From the NCBI GenBank assembly GCA_012274445.1, contig JAAROD010000081.1, positions 1,488,001-1,552,000 on the forward strand: a DNA stretch of 64,000 bases. Reading direction: 5' to 3'. Positions 1 through 11,741 of this stretch are shown piece after piece. The notes under the pieces are model-generated. The model had not been told where the DNA came from. It worked only from the letters and a program-made list of their open reading frames with translations, and made no database searches. Numbering within the stretch: the stretch's first letter is position 1; every line of letters starts with the position of its first letter. Both the position numbers and the translations under genes were made by a program. This stretch comes from Sclerotiophoma versabilis. Lineage: Eukaryota > Ascomycota > Dothideomycetes > Pleosporales > Didymellaceae.

Positions 1-1406
1 CATTTCGCTATTTGAAGCTCGTGTAAGGACTGGAAGCGCTAGAAGAGGCTCAGCATCGGCGGTCTTTGACAGATTGTGAGGTCTGGACAATCGGACCTGT
101 TACTAGGTGGGTGATAAACGTGAAGTCACACGAACCATGCGGGGAGTTGGTCAGGGGCAACCCCACATGCCACACAGGCTTAAGCCCGGCCTTCACTCGG
201 GAAACTTCTCGCCGTTTAGCAAGCTAAACTGGATGCAGACACCAACACATCTTGTGAAGTCTAAGCCCAGTGCATCATACTCCGTCGATCGATCAGCTGC
301 GCTGGAGGCAGTCAGTACACAGGCAGCTTGGCTCGCCGCGTCTAGGCGGACAAGCCGAGCGCAGCAAGCTCACGGCAGGGTTAAATGTCGTGAAGCCGAC
401 AACAAGGCCGCTCCTCAGCGATCATTACGGCGTTATCAACCCTCGGAGTTGCTCTGCGCTCACTCTCCGACGAAATGACCACCGATGCGACTAGTTGTGA
501 CTTGCAGTCGGAGGCGGTCCGTAGAGCACCTAGCCTGGCCTTCTAAGCTGTGGCTTTGGAAGACAGCACCGGTACACTGGATCTTAACGACTAAACGATC
601 GCGACACATTTTAGGATCAACATGACAGCCAAGAGTCCTCTCTCGTATCATTCCGCTTGACTCGATGCGAGCTATGCAGTCTTTTCCTTCTTAGATGGTA
701 TTTTTGAAAGCCACTCTTTGATTAAGACCGCGTCCGCTTCTTCGCATAGATTAAGAAAAAAGTCTCCGAGTAGCGGAGAAGCCCGGCGTAACACTGTTAC
801 GAAACACAACGCGAGATAAACGCGCCCGTCTGAACGGACTATAGCTAACGGTGCATCTCTCAATCTGATCGGTCTGCAGGAAGAAAGTTCTTTCTAATTT
901 TCAACGCAATAGAAGGCCGCCTCATGTTTCAAAACATCTCGATCCTGCGAACCTTACCGGGTCAGATGCCTCCGGCCTTCTCTATGCACGCGCTCGCCTA
1001 GTAACGCACTCCGCGGACGGGAAAATCCACAAGAAGAGCACGAGCAGCCGCAACTTTGAGCCTCAATGTGCAATCCTGCGCCAGAAGCACAAAGTTGTGG
1101 ACCTTGATGCTGTTGGGAATCAATATCCGGATACTTTTCCGCTGGAACGGAATGAAAATTTGGCTCCGGCCACTACGGGGCTGAGCATCATCCACCGCAT
1201 GGACATTCCGGTCGAAGCTGAGCGGCCGGGAATACTGTCACAATCATCAGAAAATATGTTCATCTTCTGTCAATACCTACACATCGTCCCGAGATTCAAA
1301 CAGAAGTGCTTGCCCAGCCTACCACTTGCATCATTTTGCATCTGACGGTACAGTATAGACGACCTGGCTTTCTGTTGTATCTGCTTGCTTGTCAGTTTCA
1401 GTACAC
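1..1406. other. no firm gene
   Basis: I recognise nothing here. Short minus-strand open stretches at 672-863 and 998-1195, and a third reading near 1275-1350, give plausible amino-acid mixtures. They have no start, no convincing splice links and no family I know. They could be decayed continuations of the candidate gene at 1407-2266 or chance. Confidence 0.5.
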
Positions 1407-2266
1407 CTACAATGAGGCTGGGAGCCTACCCTTCTGGTTTGCCGGGATCTGTTCATGAAGCTTGGCCCTAAGATCTTTCAGTGCAGCGAAGGGACAGGAT
1501 TGGTCGTCGCTTTTCACTAAGCTGGTCCACCCATCATGGCGGTCTGGCCAACCTTCACTCTGACCTTGCGGGATGACACGACCGACGTAAGAGTGGTCGA
1601 TATGGCAGACAACCACGTCTAATTTCTCCCAACCGTTACCGCCGTTTCTGAGGCTACAGGTGGTTTGAACATAAGCTGGTGGTGCTGTTAGTCCTCAGAG
1701 GCTGCGATAAGAGGCCCTGGCTTACCAAGCGTTGTCTCTTTCAGACTCGCCGCCAACTTTGTTTCTTCCAGAGAATAGGCTTCCATCGTCGGTGAGAGCA
1801 AGGTCTGGAGGTAGTCGAGACATCAACGCAGTAAGCAGACCGTCCGAACAGTTGATGTATCGCCTATGCTTGTCATCCTGTTTGTATGACGAAGCAATTG
1901 TAGGCATCACACACAGAGCGTTTCTGACACAAATGGTGCAGTATGACGCTGTTCATCAATGGTGTCACTTGTCATGGATATTCAACAATCTCAATAGCAA
2001 AGCTTCTGCGCAAGTACCTTGTAGCTGTTCTCTGTCGGCCCTCCAACCCTAAAGGCCAGCAATCTTTATCCAACATACGAAATGAACTTACTCTGGGCAG
2101 ATAGAGACACCTTCACAAGGCAGCGCCGCAAATGTTCTTGAGCTGAGATGGTCGTTGTTGGTGTTGTGTCGATACTGAAAGCTAACGTAGTGTAAGAAGA
2201 TGTATAAATAACTGGCTTTTCAAGGTCTTTTACCAGCGCGATTTCGTTCCGTAGGAAGCGGTCCAT
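1407..2266 (-). CDS. candidate four-exon gene, unknown protein
   Basis: Not recognised. A frame-consistent minus-strand model is 2266-2092, 2048-2018, 1923-1726 and 1653-1407, giving about 216 residues. Introns would be 43, 94 and 72 nt, with donors GTAAGT, GTACTT and GTAAGC and acceptors TTTAG, GTCAG and TGTAG. The last intron has a good GACTAAC branch site about 30 nt before its acceptor. The C-terminal half reads as a balanced soluble protein (for example NGWEKLDVVVCHIDHS and CPFAALKDLRAKL). No signal peptide or membrane segment is visible. Weak points are the 31-nt second exon, the short first intron and the lack of any known motif. It could also be a decayed gene. The start is the ATG at 2266. 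Confidence 0.3.
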
Positions 2267-2525
2267 ACGAACAAATCCTAAGGACTAGGCATCTCAGGTG
2301 AGCTACATCATCTTAAAACACCAAATGACATTCACACAAGAAGACAATGTAATCCAAGTATCGGACGTAACTATACTTAGAATGGGGATTCAGTATCTAC
2401 TAGGACAGTCTTCCCCATTCTATAACACCTGTACATGAATTACACCTTTTAAAGACTCACCCCATCCAATCCACCACTCAAAAGACTACGACTGGCTATG
2501 CAATCTCGCCTTGGTACTGTTTTGC

Positions 2526-2726
2526 TTACCCACCACTAGGACGAACCTGCACTCCGCGGCGTTCCTTCTCCAGAGCTGACTCTACACGACGGTTGTGATT
2601 GTTGTCAGAGGAAGATTGCTCTTTTGTAAGCTTGACTTGGAGGTTTTCATCAGGCCGAACCCCGCGCCCAGGAAGGTTGTTCTTGATGTGGTAAGGCTTC
2701 GTAGTTGGTGAGGGGTTGGAGCTCAT
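2526..2726 (-). CDS. small basic hydrophilic protein
   Basis: A single uninterrupted reading frame of 66 residues begins MSSNPSPTTKPYHIKNN and ends in RRGVQVRPSGG. It is hydrophilic and rich in N, S, R and K, with no membrane segment, signal peptide or cysteine, and probably largely disordered. The upstream side (2727-2850) looks like a CA-rich fungal 5' leader. The even composition and lack of C, W and H make it look coding rather than random. I do not recognise a family and give no function. Confidence 0.45.
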   Translation of the reverse strand: MSSNPSPTTKPYHIKNNLPGRGVRPDENLQVKLTKEQSSSDNNHNRRVESALEKERRGVQVRPSGG

Positions 2727-3498
2727 GTTGTACGTTCTCAGAACTGTGGTGTAGTGGTGTTGGTCGGGATAGATAGTACGGTGATTGGTATTTGCAAAGG
2801 GTGGGAGATTGGTATGTAAATATGAACAGGGCAGCTGAGTTGTTGCAGTGAAAACTTACGCGGCGAGTGATTATGGAGCATTCGCAAGATACAAAAGAAA
2901 CAGTGGTGTACGGTGTAGTGAAAGGACCGAATCCTCGGGGTTCTTAACGATGCTCTTGATGTATTTACATTTGGCACATAGGCAGCTTGCCGCTCTGTTG
3001 TCATTGCTTGCAACGTTCCTTGTCGAACGAGAGTTGCTGGGTCCTGCAAGTGTTGTTGTGCTGTCAAAAGAGGAAGGTCTTCTAGAAGAGTGTAGGGCGT
3101 GTAAGACGCACTTTCGATTTCGACGAATCTTGCACCCTGGTGCCCTGGGGGATTGCATCGATCGCAGTTGGACACTTGCTCTGTTAAATTACGGATGCAT
3201 TTGAAAGTCATTGCCTAAGAAAGAAGGGACGTTAGTGATATCGAAAGCTGCGGCAAAATCCCCACGGTCAGTATGCGTTCACTAATGGCACATTGACTCT
3301 TGCACGATGGTCACACCGTAGAGGTAGATAAGCGCCCTAAAGATGTTTTTGCAAACGTTGATACCCTTGATAAATCATACATGCTGGAATCCTGCCGCAA
3401 TCTTAGTGCAGTCTCAGCAAGACGGCAATCGACAGAGTGCCTCGAAGTTAAATTCAACCTTGAACCCAGCACCCCCCCCCCCCCCCCCAATTGTCCGC
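2727..3498. other. gene-free stretch
   Basis: Probable 5' region of the small minus-strand gene at 2526-2726 on one side and 3' region of the MAPEG gene on the other. Overlapping open frames on both strands between 2738 and 3211 share no start, codon pattern or domain. I see nothing else apart from the cytosine run at 3472-3488. Confidence 0.5.
3472..3488. repeat. 17-nt cytosine homopolymer
   Basis: Seventeen consecutive C on the + strand, hence G on the coding strand of the neighbouring MAPEG gene, starting ten bases past its stop codon. It therefore lies in that gene's 3' untranslated region. Runs this long are prone to length errors in sequencing and to replication slippage. Confidence 0.9.
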
Positions 3499-3994
3499 TT
3501 AGAAGAGCAATGCCGCAGCACGGCCAGTAAGGCCTGCAAGAACGATGGAACTGCTGCCGAAGATATAGAACCTGATGAATATTTTGTTGACCATGCTCTG
3601 GAACAGAGAGTGGACGATTCTCAGTCCTGTGTAGCCCCAGGCAGCGAGATAGGTGTACTCGTGGTTGTCGCCGAGCAGCGTAAGGGCGATGGCAACGGAG
3701 TAAAAGACCGTTGGCTGCTCATGCAGGTGATTGTAGTTGTCTGCAACGCGACGGACCTCAATCGGGACTTTGGTCTTGAAGTCCTCGGCGATGGTCTCCT
3801 GGTTGGGGGTGATATTGTACTTGGACATGGCGGGGAGACGAGTCGCGTACATCCAGGCCTAAATGATGTGAGCAATTTCATGATTCATAGTTGTCCCTTT
3901 GCAAGCTTACCTCCTGTACGAAGGTCCATCCAGCCAATACAATGAGCGGCTTCAAGAGCCTAGTGCGGTCGAGGCCTACTGCAACAGAAGCCAT
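3499..3994 (-). CDS. MAPEG family membrane protein
   Basis: Spliced from 3994-3911 and 3858-3499 (intron 52 nt, donor GTAAGC, acceptor TTTAG), giving 147 residues, the normal size of the family. MAPEG proteins (membrane-associated proteins in eicosanoid and glutathione metabolism) are small four-helix proteins of the endoplasmic reticulum or outer mitochondrial membrane, some with glutathione transferase or peroxidase activity. The family signature is visible as RVADNYNHLHEQPTVFY, about residues 63-79. Hydrophobic segments follow near 80-95 and 122-145, and one lies near the N-terminus (about residues 14-27). The start is the ATG whose exon joins in frame. It is transcribed divergently from the zinc-finger gene, 275 bp away. 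Substrate cannot be told from sequence. Confidence 0.88.
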
Positions 3995-4269
3995 AGTGGT
4001 TGAATGGGCCTGGAAGCTATTATTTGATTGCCCGATGTGCGAGGTCGAGGCTCGAAGAAGAAAGTTTGGTGAGAGGTGTGGAATGTAGTTAAGGAGTCCA
4101 GAGCACCCTGTTAATGAGGGGAAAGCTCAAGCTCCAATCACCCCGGGAAGCTGTAGGCCGAGACGCGCCTTCTCCGCATTCAGCCCTGCGTCTAGATTCT
4201 GCCTAGCTCCCGCAGCTTGCATCTCCAATCTTTCCCGCGCCTGCGTCATATTCGACATCCACAGTCACG
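3995..4269. promoter_or_regulatory. short divergent promoter
   Basis: The 275 bp between the start codons of the MAPEG gene (minus) and the U1-type zinc-finger gene (plus) must hold both promoters and 5' leaders. Pyrimidine-rich tracts lie just before the plus-strand start. I see no clear TATA box. Confidence 0.6.
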
Positions 4270-5152
4270 ATGGCGGAGTATTGGAAGTCGACAGTAAGCA
4301 CCGCGTGCAATATGCGCATATGCAGAGCTAACAACATTCTAGCCAAAGTATTGGTGCAAGTACTGCGAAGTCTTTGTCAAAGACACCAAATTCGAGAAGC
4401 AACAGCACGAAGCTACCGGCCGCCACCAGGGCAACATCAGGCGCTCCCTGAAGGGTCTACACCGCGAACAAGAGATCGAAGCGCGAAAACAAGCACAAGC
4501 GAAAGCCGAAGTTGCACGACTCAATGGCCTCGTTCCCGGAGCAAGCGGCGCAGGCCCATCAGTCGCGGCAGGCGTCGGCAACAAACCCACATTCACGAAG
4601 AAGGAACCACAGAAGAAGGCGACAGTCGAAGACCGGAAGAGACAGTGGGAGCAACTAGCGGCTTTGGGTGTTGCGCTACCTGAGGAAGCGCGGCAAGACA
4701 TGGGTATGGCAGGAGATTGGAAGGTGGTGACGAAGAAGGTGGTCGGAGAGGTCAACGAACAGGGGCAGTTTGAGGGGAAACAGCTGAACAAGGGTGTTCA
4801 TAAGAGAAAGATTGATGAGACAGAGGAAGACCGGATAGCGGCAGAAGGCCTGATCACAAGGAAGAAGGGTTGGGGCCAGACGTACAAGACATTATCTGGG
4901 AGTAAAGGCATTGATGATGATGATGACCTAGAAGCGCTGTTTGGAGCGAAGAAGACCCCAGAGGTAAAGGAAGAAGAGCGAATCAAAACAGAGGAGCCAG
5001 TCAAGAACGAGGATGACACAAAGACACTGCACGATATACCTACGGCAGAGGAGGCGGCAGCGAATCCTACTGCGGCGTCAATAAAGCAGGAAGAGGATAA
5101 ATCGGCTGCACCTGCTGTGGTGTTCAAGAAGAGGAAGAAGATCAAGGTGTGA
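4270..5152 (+). CDS. U1-type zinc finger splicing protein, WBP4-like
   Basis: Exons 4270-4293 and 4343-5152 give 277 residues; the 49-nt intron has donor GTAAGC, branch GCTAAC and acceptor TTCTAG. Residues 1-40 hold the matrin/U1-type C2H2 finger: MAEYWKS, then CKYCEVF, with the two histidines in the QQHEATGRHQ segment (spacing C-x2-C-x13-H-x5-H). This position, right at the N-terminus, matches the WW-domain-binding protein 4 / spliceosomal U1-C-like group, which binds RNA or spliceosome partners. The rest is charged and disordered: a lysine/glutamine helix, an acidic patch (five aspartates) and a C-terminal nuclear localisation signal KKRKKIKV. I see no WW domain. Nuclear pre-mRNA splicing role is inferred from the family. 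Confidence 0.82.
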
Positions 5153-5752
5153 TGCGTGACGATTGCGCGAAGGACGAGCAGTCACATAGTACAAAAGCCA
5201 TAGTAAGCGCAGCCTTAGAATGTCCACGAGATATCAGACAAACATATGCGTCTTCAGTCGTCTCCAACAACATAAAGTATATGGCGTCAAGGCAGAAACT
5301 GGAATATGCCATTCGCCGTACTCGTATCTAGATTATGTACATGAATCTCTGTGCAGAAAAGCACTGGTTCGAGAAGCCAGATGATGTTGTGGTCACTCGA
5401 ACAGGAACATAAGAGAGGCCAGCAGTAGAGCGAACATCAGTAATAGAGTAGGCTCGACGTGACACAATATAAATCAGCATGGCTCAAATGAAGGTATTGT
5501 TGACATGTGAACGGAACGCCCACTCTAAAGATCGGCGCATGCACCTAAACCTTAATGGACCCCTGTTCAACGTGCGCCAGCGCGCCAACTGTGAACCTTG
5601 AACATCGCGTCGCCCAACGCCAGACAGCTGTCGCGACGAGACCCAGCCGTGCACAACGCCCACCACGCGCCTCAGCCATCTCATAGCAGCTCTCTCTTTG
5701 CTTGATGATTGCGCAATAGCATGCTGAATCTGGTGGAACTTCACACGCAACC
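5153..5752. other. intergenic, 3' and 5' regions
   Basis: Same-strand spacer of 600 bp between the zinc-finger gene and HIR1. It should hold the terminator of the first and the promoter of the second. The open frames seen here on the minus strand (5484-5811) overlap each other in different frames and the HIR1 start, and I take them as chance. Confidence 0.6.
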
Positions 5753-8700
5753 ATGCATCTGATCAAGCCGCAGTGGTTGACCCACTCAGGTGAGTGTACC
5801 TTCGCATCCAAAAGCTATACGGAGCTCAGACACACTTCTGAAGATTCCGCTGACTGTTTGCGCGCGTTCTAGGTGACCTTAAGGACCACGAAGTGTACAG
5901 CTGCCACGTATCCCCTGATGGAAAGCGCCTTGTCACCGCCGCCGGAGGTCCGTACACCCACGAATGCGGAGCGCGTAGACAATGCGCCGCTTGAAACGGG
6001 ATGACTAACCGGGGGCTGTAGATGGATACGTACGAATCTGGTCCACTGAAGCTATTCTTAGCTCGAACAATCCCGAATACACGAAGCCGAAGCAGCTCGC
6101 AGCTGTCAGTCATCATTCAGGCACGATTCACGCGGTGCGATTCTCCTCGAACAACAAGTATCTGGCCTCTGGTGCAGACGACAAGATTGTTTGTGTGTAT
6201 GCGCTGGACCCCAATGCGCCGACACATGCTACTTTTGGTGGGTAGAGCAGCTCTGGAAGCTCACAAAGCACTGCTAAAGTCTAGTACAGGTTCGAACGAA
6301 GCACCTCCTGTTGAGAATTGGCGCGTCATTCGCCGTCTCATCGGCCATGACAACGACGTACAGGACATCGGCTGGTCTTTTGACTCCTCCATCTTGGTGT
6401 CAGTCGGATTGGATTCAAAAGTGGTTGTCTGGTCAGGGCACTCCTTCGAGAAGCTAAAGACATTGTCAAACCATCAGAGCCACGTCAAGGGTATCACGTT
6501 CGACCCTGCAAACAAATACTTCGCAACCGCGAGCGACGATCGTACCATCAAAGTCTATCGTTTCAACTCGCCGCCCACGAACGCTACCCAGCAGGACCAG
6601 GTGAACAACTTCATGCTCGAGCACACCATCACCGCACCTTTTCAAACCTCGCCGCTCACCACATATTTCCGCCGTTGCTCCTGGTCACCAGATGGAGCTC
6701 ACATTGCCGCTGCAAATGCAACAAATGGACCGGTCAGCTCTGTTGCCATTCTCGCACGTGGAACATGGGACGGTGACATCAGCCTGGTCGGTCACGAAGG
6801 TCCAGTGGAAGTTGCTGCCTTCTCGCCTCGACTGTTCTACAAGGACCCACCAAAAGAGGTTGACGGGAATGTGTACCAGCCAACAGTGACAATTGTCGCA
6901 TGCGCCGGTCAAGACAAATGCCTTAGCGTGTGGAACACGAGCTTTCCTAGACCGTTCATGATTTCGCAAGAGTTGGCTGGAAAATCAATATCAGATTTGG
7001 CGTGGGCACCTAGCGGAGAGGTCCTGTATGCCACAAGTCTCGATGGCAGCATTCTCACGCTCGTGTTCGAGCCTGGGGAGCTTGGCTATCCCGCATCGTT
7101 GGATGAGAACGACAAGACGCTTTCAAAATTTGGTGCAGGACGAAGAGTTGGGATTGTTGAGGGCACGGATGCTCTGCTGCTAGAAGAAAGCGCTAAGAGC
7201 GGAGAACTGAAGGGTGTACAGGGTCGTATGGGAGCTCTAATGGGTGATGGTGGTGCAGTGCAGCCTCCGACAATCACTACAAACGGGGCCAACGGCGCAA
7301 CAGCATCAACAAGCCTCACAAATGGAACTGCGACACCAGCAGCGCTGGCTGAGCCTCCTGCAGATCAGCGTGTCGAGAAGCTTAAGCAGCGAGTGACGGT
7401 GACAAAAGAGGGCAAGAAGCGTATAGCACCCATGCTCGTTTCCTCGTCTTCTGGCGTCGGTGAATCATCGTTGCCGAAGACTCAACTCATCTCTGCAGCT
7501 GCCACATCTGTTGGCAGGAGCGACAACCCACACAACATCCTCGACCTGTCGAAACCATATGATGGGTTCCCTAAGGGTGGTCTCGCATCAATGCTGGTTG
7601 GTAATAAGAGGAAGTTTGCAGAAATCGAAGGCGATGAGGACCGACAAGTCGAACGTAGACTTACCGCTACGGTTCGACCTGGTGGCGCAGCTATTGTGCT
7701 AAACAGTGAGAATGGTCTTGTACCACCCGCTGCTGCTGCTTCGAGGACTAACGAACATGAGCCAGCGAGAGCTCTGCGCCCTGCTATCGTCAATCCGTCA
7801 TTGAGCGTCAGTCAGGTGCGACTAGCTGTACCCAAAGTCAGGAGTGTCATCGTCCGCACCATGGATGGCAGCGAACCGCCTCAACAGAATGGAATAGATC
7901 CCAACACAGGGAAAGCAGAGCTGTCGAATACCGTCATGCTGGAAGCACGAAACGCTACTGGGCCTTCTCGGACAGGTCGATTCCAAGATCACGATCCCGT
8001 CAGGATAACCTGTACGAAGAAAGGACAGGCGCTGTGGCAAGACTACTTGCCGAAAGCTGTCCTTTTAGTAACTGGCAACACGAACTTTTTCGCAGCAGCG
8101 TGTGAAGATGGCTCTATCTATGCGTGGTCGCCAGCAGGTCGACGCACACTCAACGCCATGATCCTGGAAGCACAACCCGTTATCATGGACTGCCGCGGCT
8201 GGTGGCTGATGGCTATCTCAGCTGTAGGCATGTGTTATGTGTGGAACCTTAAAGACATGTCTGCGCCTCATCCACCCGTCTCTGTTGCACCGATTCTGGA
8301 TATCGCGGCGCATACCCAAGGCCCGCATCTCACCAAGTCACCCGGCATCGTGTTTGCACGCCTCAACACCGAGGGCAGGATCATCGTCGCCATGTCGAAT
8401 GGCGATGGCTATACGTACAACCCTAGCATGTACATTTGGCAACGTATATCAGAGCCTTGGTTCGCAGTTGGAAGCCAGTATTGGAACACTACGGACTCAT
8501 CTCTTGGTAACATCAGGTCATCACAGGACAGAAACGCTCCGAAGGAGAAGGACGATCAGATCTCACCTGAGAACATCTCGGCAGGCATAATACCGTCGCT
8601 GGAACGCAACACAACGAATCAGTTTTTGCTACAAGGCCGGGCGTTCTACCTTCAGCGTCTAATCAAGGCGCTCATCTCTGCTGAAGGCTATGAGACCTTT

Positions 8701-9125
8701 GAGAGCTGTGTTAGCGTAGCACATCTTGAGAATCGGGTCGCTGCTGCCAAGACGTTGGGTGCAAGAGAGGAGTTTAAAATCTATCTCTCTATGTACGTTA
8801 AGCGCATTGGAGCAGAGGGGCTGAAGGGCAAGATCGAAGAGTTACTCCGAAGCTTGTCTGGCAACCTCATTGCCGAAGAAGAGGATGATAGCAGAAACGC
8901 TGAGAAGGCGGACAACACCATTTGCGGCTGGAAGAAAGAAGACCTTTTGAAGGAGGCGGTGTTGATCCTTGGTAAGTCCCTCAAATCAACTCTTTCATAT
9001 GTTTGACTAATACATCAACAGGTAAACATCGCGACCTTCAGCGAATTACTGTACCATACGCACGTCTTCTTGGCATCGTTCATGAGAATCAGCAGCAGGA
9101 CGAGGCTATGGTCACCGATCTGTAG
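5753..9125 (+). CDS. HIR1: histone transcription regulator Hir1 (HIRA)
   Basis: Five exons (5753-5789, 5873-5947, 6022-6237, 6290-8971, 9022-9125) give 1037 residues. Hir1 is the WD40 subunit of the HIR/HIRA histone chaperone complex, which deposits H3-H4 outside replication and represses histone genes. The N-terminus MHLIKPQWLTH and the blocks VYSCHVSPDGKRLVTAAGDG and VRIWSTEAI are the conserved Hir1 start. WD repeats continue to about residue 370 (GHDNDVQDIGWS, SHVKGITFDP, SWSPDGAHIAAA). Around residues 483-492 lies KKRIAPMLVS, resembling the B domain that binds Asf1. The C-terminal Hira domain contains NTNFFAAACEDGSIYAWSP. All exon joints keep phase, and the first ATG gives the family start, so the model is secure. 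Confidence 0.95.
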
Positions 9126-10257
9126 GACAGACTACCTATCTCGTATCGTGTCTGCTAGCATTCTTAGTAGTCTTAGCGTTTCTTTGGATTGGTATTGTAT
9201 CAAAAGCATGGATAGGCGCGTGAATTGTCCCCGGACTAGATGGACTGAGCTGCACGGCGTACGGCGTAATCGCAGGTCACACGATTTGACTGGGGTGGTG
9301 TACTTCTACCATGCTTTAACGAAGGAGACGATTAGAACAGGTCAAACAGGCTAGTTGCACGCAAATGACAGTTAATACCCCGAACTCGGTCTTCAGTCAC
9401 GAATCTCACCAGCAAAAACTGGTGCCTGCTGAGGCGCTTTCATGGTCGCCTGTCTACATGCTTACACGTATACATCCTTTGGAAAGCGAGTACATCGCCA
9501 GATTTCTTGAGGATACCAGTTGCTGCGCGTCTGACTTCATCCAGCATCAGCATGAAAACAATTCTGTAGTTCTTCACCAATATTCGTCTTGGCTCGGCCA
9601 ATGACGTGAACAGATGTGGACCCTTCAACACGCAATGCCAAGTGGATACCGGGGTCGATCGTCCGAAACAATCGATGGCTGCCTCCAGGGCTGTGTGGGT
9701 TCCAGCTTCCGCGTTGAGGGGAACCACAACGTGTCAATATTGTGACAGATGCTCATAAGAGAAACACAGACACATAGAAGCGAAGGTTCTGACAGTCTCA
9801 CCGCATCTCTTGCATCAACTTCGATAAGCACTTCTGCCAACTGTCACGTGTCAGTGGCGCCTCGCACGGCCCTTTCCAAGTCCACACGTCTCATCAACCC
9901 AGCCCTTTCCTGTGCATCAATTAGACTACACCGTCAACCCACCCACACCATCACCAACACGCACAGGCTCTCTTGAACATCGTCCGTAAGTCAATCGCTG
10001 CCGCCCCGCGCCGCCCCGCGGCCTTTGTATACATGCACAGTGCACCTCGGCCACAACAGGCGTAAACGACGCTGCAACCCCATCAGGCGCTCAAAACTGT
10101 CCTGCGCCGACAACGCACTCTCGACAAGCCTCCTTACCGTCTTTGACCTCCACCGACTTCATATCGTACTAGAGTCTAATTTGCTTGCGCTACAGGTTCG
10201 AGAGTCTTTTCACCGCCTCTACACCTTCCTCTTACACACCACAAACCCGCCGCCAGC
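9126..10257. other. HIR1-ARF1 spacer with probable 5' UTR intron
   Basis: Holds the HIR1 3' end and the ARF1 promoter. A CACGTG palindrome lies at 9845-9850. A likely intron in the ARF1 5' leader runs 9986-10195 (GTAAGT ... CTAAT ... CTACAG). A perfect 10-bp direct repeat CCGCCCCGCG occurs at 10001-10020 inside it. Minus-strand open frames between 9440 and 9840 do not join by usable splice sites. Confidence 0.4.
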
Positions 10258-10977
10258 ATGGGTCTCACATTCTCGAAGCTTTTCGATAAGCTATGGGGAA
10301 AGAAGGAGATGCGCATTCTTATGGTCGGTCTTGACGCTGCCGGAAAGACCACAATTCTCTACAAGCTCAAGCTCGGTGAAATCGTCACCACTATCCCCAC
10401 CATTGGTGCGTTGCTGCCGCCTTAGCGCGACCAAGAATATGCGCGCTGACAGCCGTTGCAGGTTTCAACGTCGAGACAGTCGAGTACAAGAACATCTCCT
10501 TCACCGTGTGGGATGTCGGTGGTCAGGACAAGATCCGTCCTCTCTGGAGGCATTACTTCCAGAACACCCAGGGTATCATCTTCGTCGTCGACAGCAACGA
10601 TCGCGATCGTGTTGTTGAGGCCCGCGAGGAGCTCCAGAGGATGTTGAACGAGGACGAGCTGAGGGACGCTCTTCTACTTGTCTTCGCCAACAAGCAGGAT
10701 TTGCCCGTAAGCACATGCTCCGACGCAAAACACTTGCAAGAGACCTCGGCTGACTTCATATTCTAGAACGCCATGAACGCTGCTGAGATTACTGACAAGC
10801 TTGGTCTTCACAGCCTTCGACAACGCGCCTGGGTACGTTTAGTATAATATTGCTGCCCAGATCAGATGTTAACAGTCTCCACAGTACATCCAGTCGACCT
10901 GCGCTACATCTGGTGACGGTCTGTACGAGGGTCTCGAATGGTTGTCCAACTCCCTCCGTAAGGCCGGCCACAACTAA
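10258..10977 (+). CDS. ARF1: ADP-ribosylation factor Arf1
   Basis: Four exons (10258-10405, 10462-10706, 10767-10832, 10885-10977) give 183 residues, as expected. Arf1 is the small GTPase that recruits COPI and other coats at the Golgi. Gly2 (MGLTFSKLF) is the myristoylation site and begins the amphipathic helix. The P-loop GLDAAGKT is at residues 24-31, the switch II motif WDVGGQDKIRPLW at about 66-78, NKQD at 126-129 and the guanine-contact motif CATSGDG near the C-terminus. Intron positions fall between conserved blocks. The C-terminal SLRKAGHN fits fungal Arf1. Nothing is missing, so it should be an active GTPase. Confidence 0.97.
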
Positions 10978-11741
10978 GCCCTCTCCACCCATACCTAGCG
11001 ACGCGACTATGTCAACGTCTGTCAGCCCAGACATACCACAAATAGTACCTCTCTCCGTGGCCGTGGCTGAGGCCGGTCTCAGTCATGGCTTCTCCCAGGA
11101 ATGCGTGCATCGATGTTTAACGAATTGGTGGTGGAGCGGACAAATTTCCTTTTCACCATTGGAGTTTGTGTGAAATGCAATGCGATGCGATACGGATCTG
11201 TTTTGCGTCTCACGGATCGTTGGTGGTGTCAAACGGAAACAGTCTCTCTGGGTACTTTACGTGTTACTATCCAATTTGAGCCTCATTTGCTATAGACGTC
11301 ACGACCGTACAATTGTGCTGAGCTTTGTGGTAAATGACTTTCGCGGACTGATGATACCAGGCCTCAACTAGAACTGGAATCTCCCCGCACTAATTCTAGG
11401 GTCTCGGTTTAACAAGGAGAGACCCTGGCCTGATGAGGCGCAGTCACGTAATTGCTTTGCCCAGCGAAAGGCTTGACCAAGTAGCGAGCAAAGACAGGAT
11501 GCAGGTGCAAGCAGCTAGGTTCATGAGCTCACATTTCTTCGTTGTTGTATGCTGAGTATGCTTGTATGATCCCATAACGCCAGTCAAACATTCAACATCG
11601 CCGTACATGCGCAACAGGATGCCATGCGGTCACAGACCACAAGTCCACCATATCAAATGGCCCTTATCCCTCACTGCCCTCCCTGATTTCCCAGGCAGCA
11701 GCAGAAATCCCGCTCTGACCCCCTGGGCTCCTCGGCGGGCT
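10978..11741. other. convergent 3' regions
   Basis: ARF1 (plus) and MOB2 (minus) end toward each other across 764 bp. It should contain both 3' untranslated regions. I see no further gene. Confidence 0.6.

Noticed and set aside
9440..9840. Minus-strand readings before ARF1, including one starting MAEVLIEVDARDA
   Set aside because: The only good donor and the available acceptors do not keep a common frame, and the region is the ARF1 promoter.
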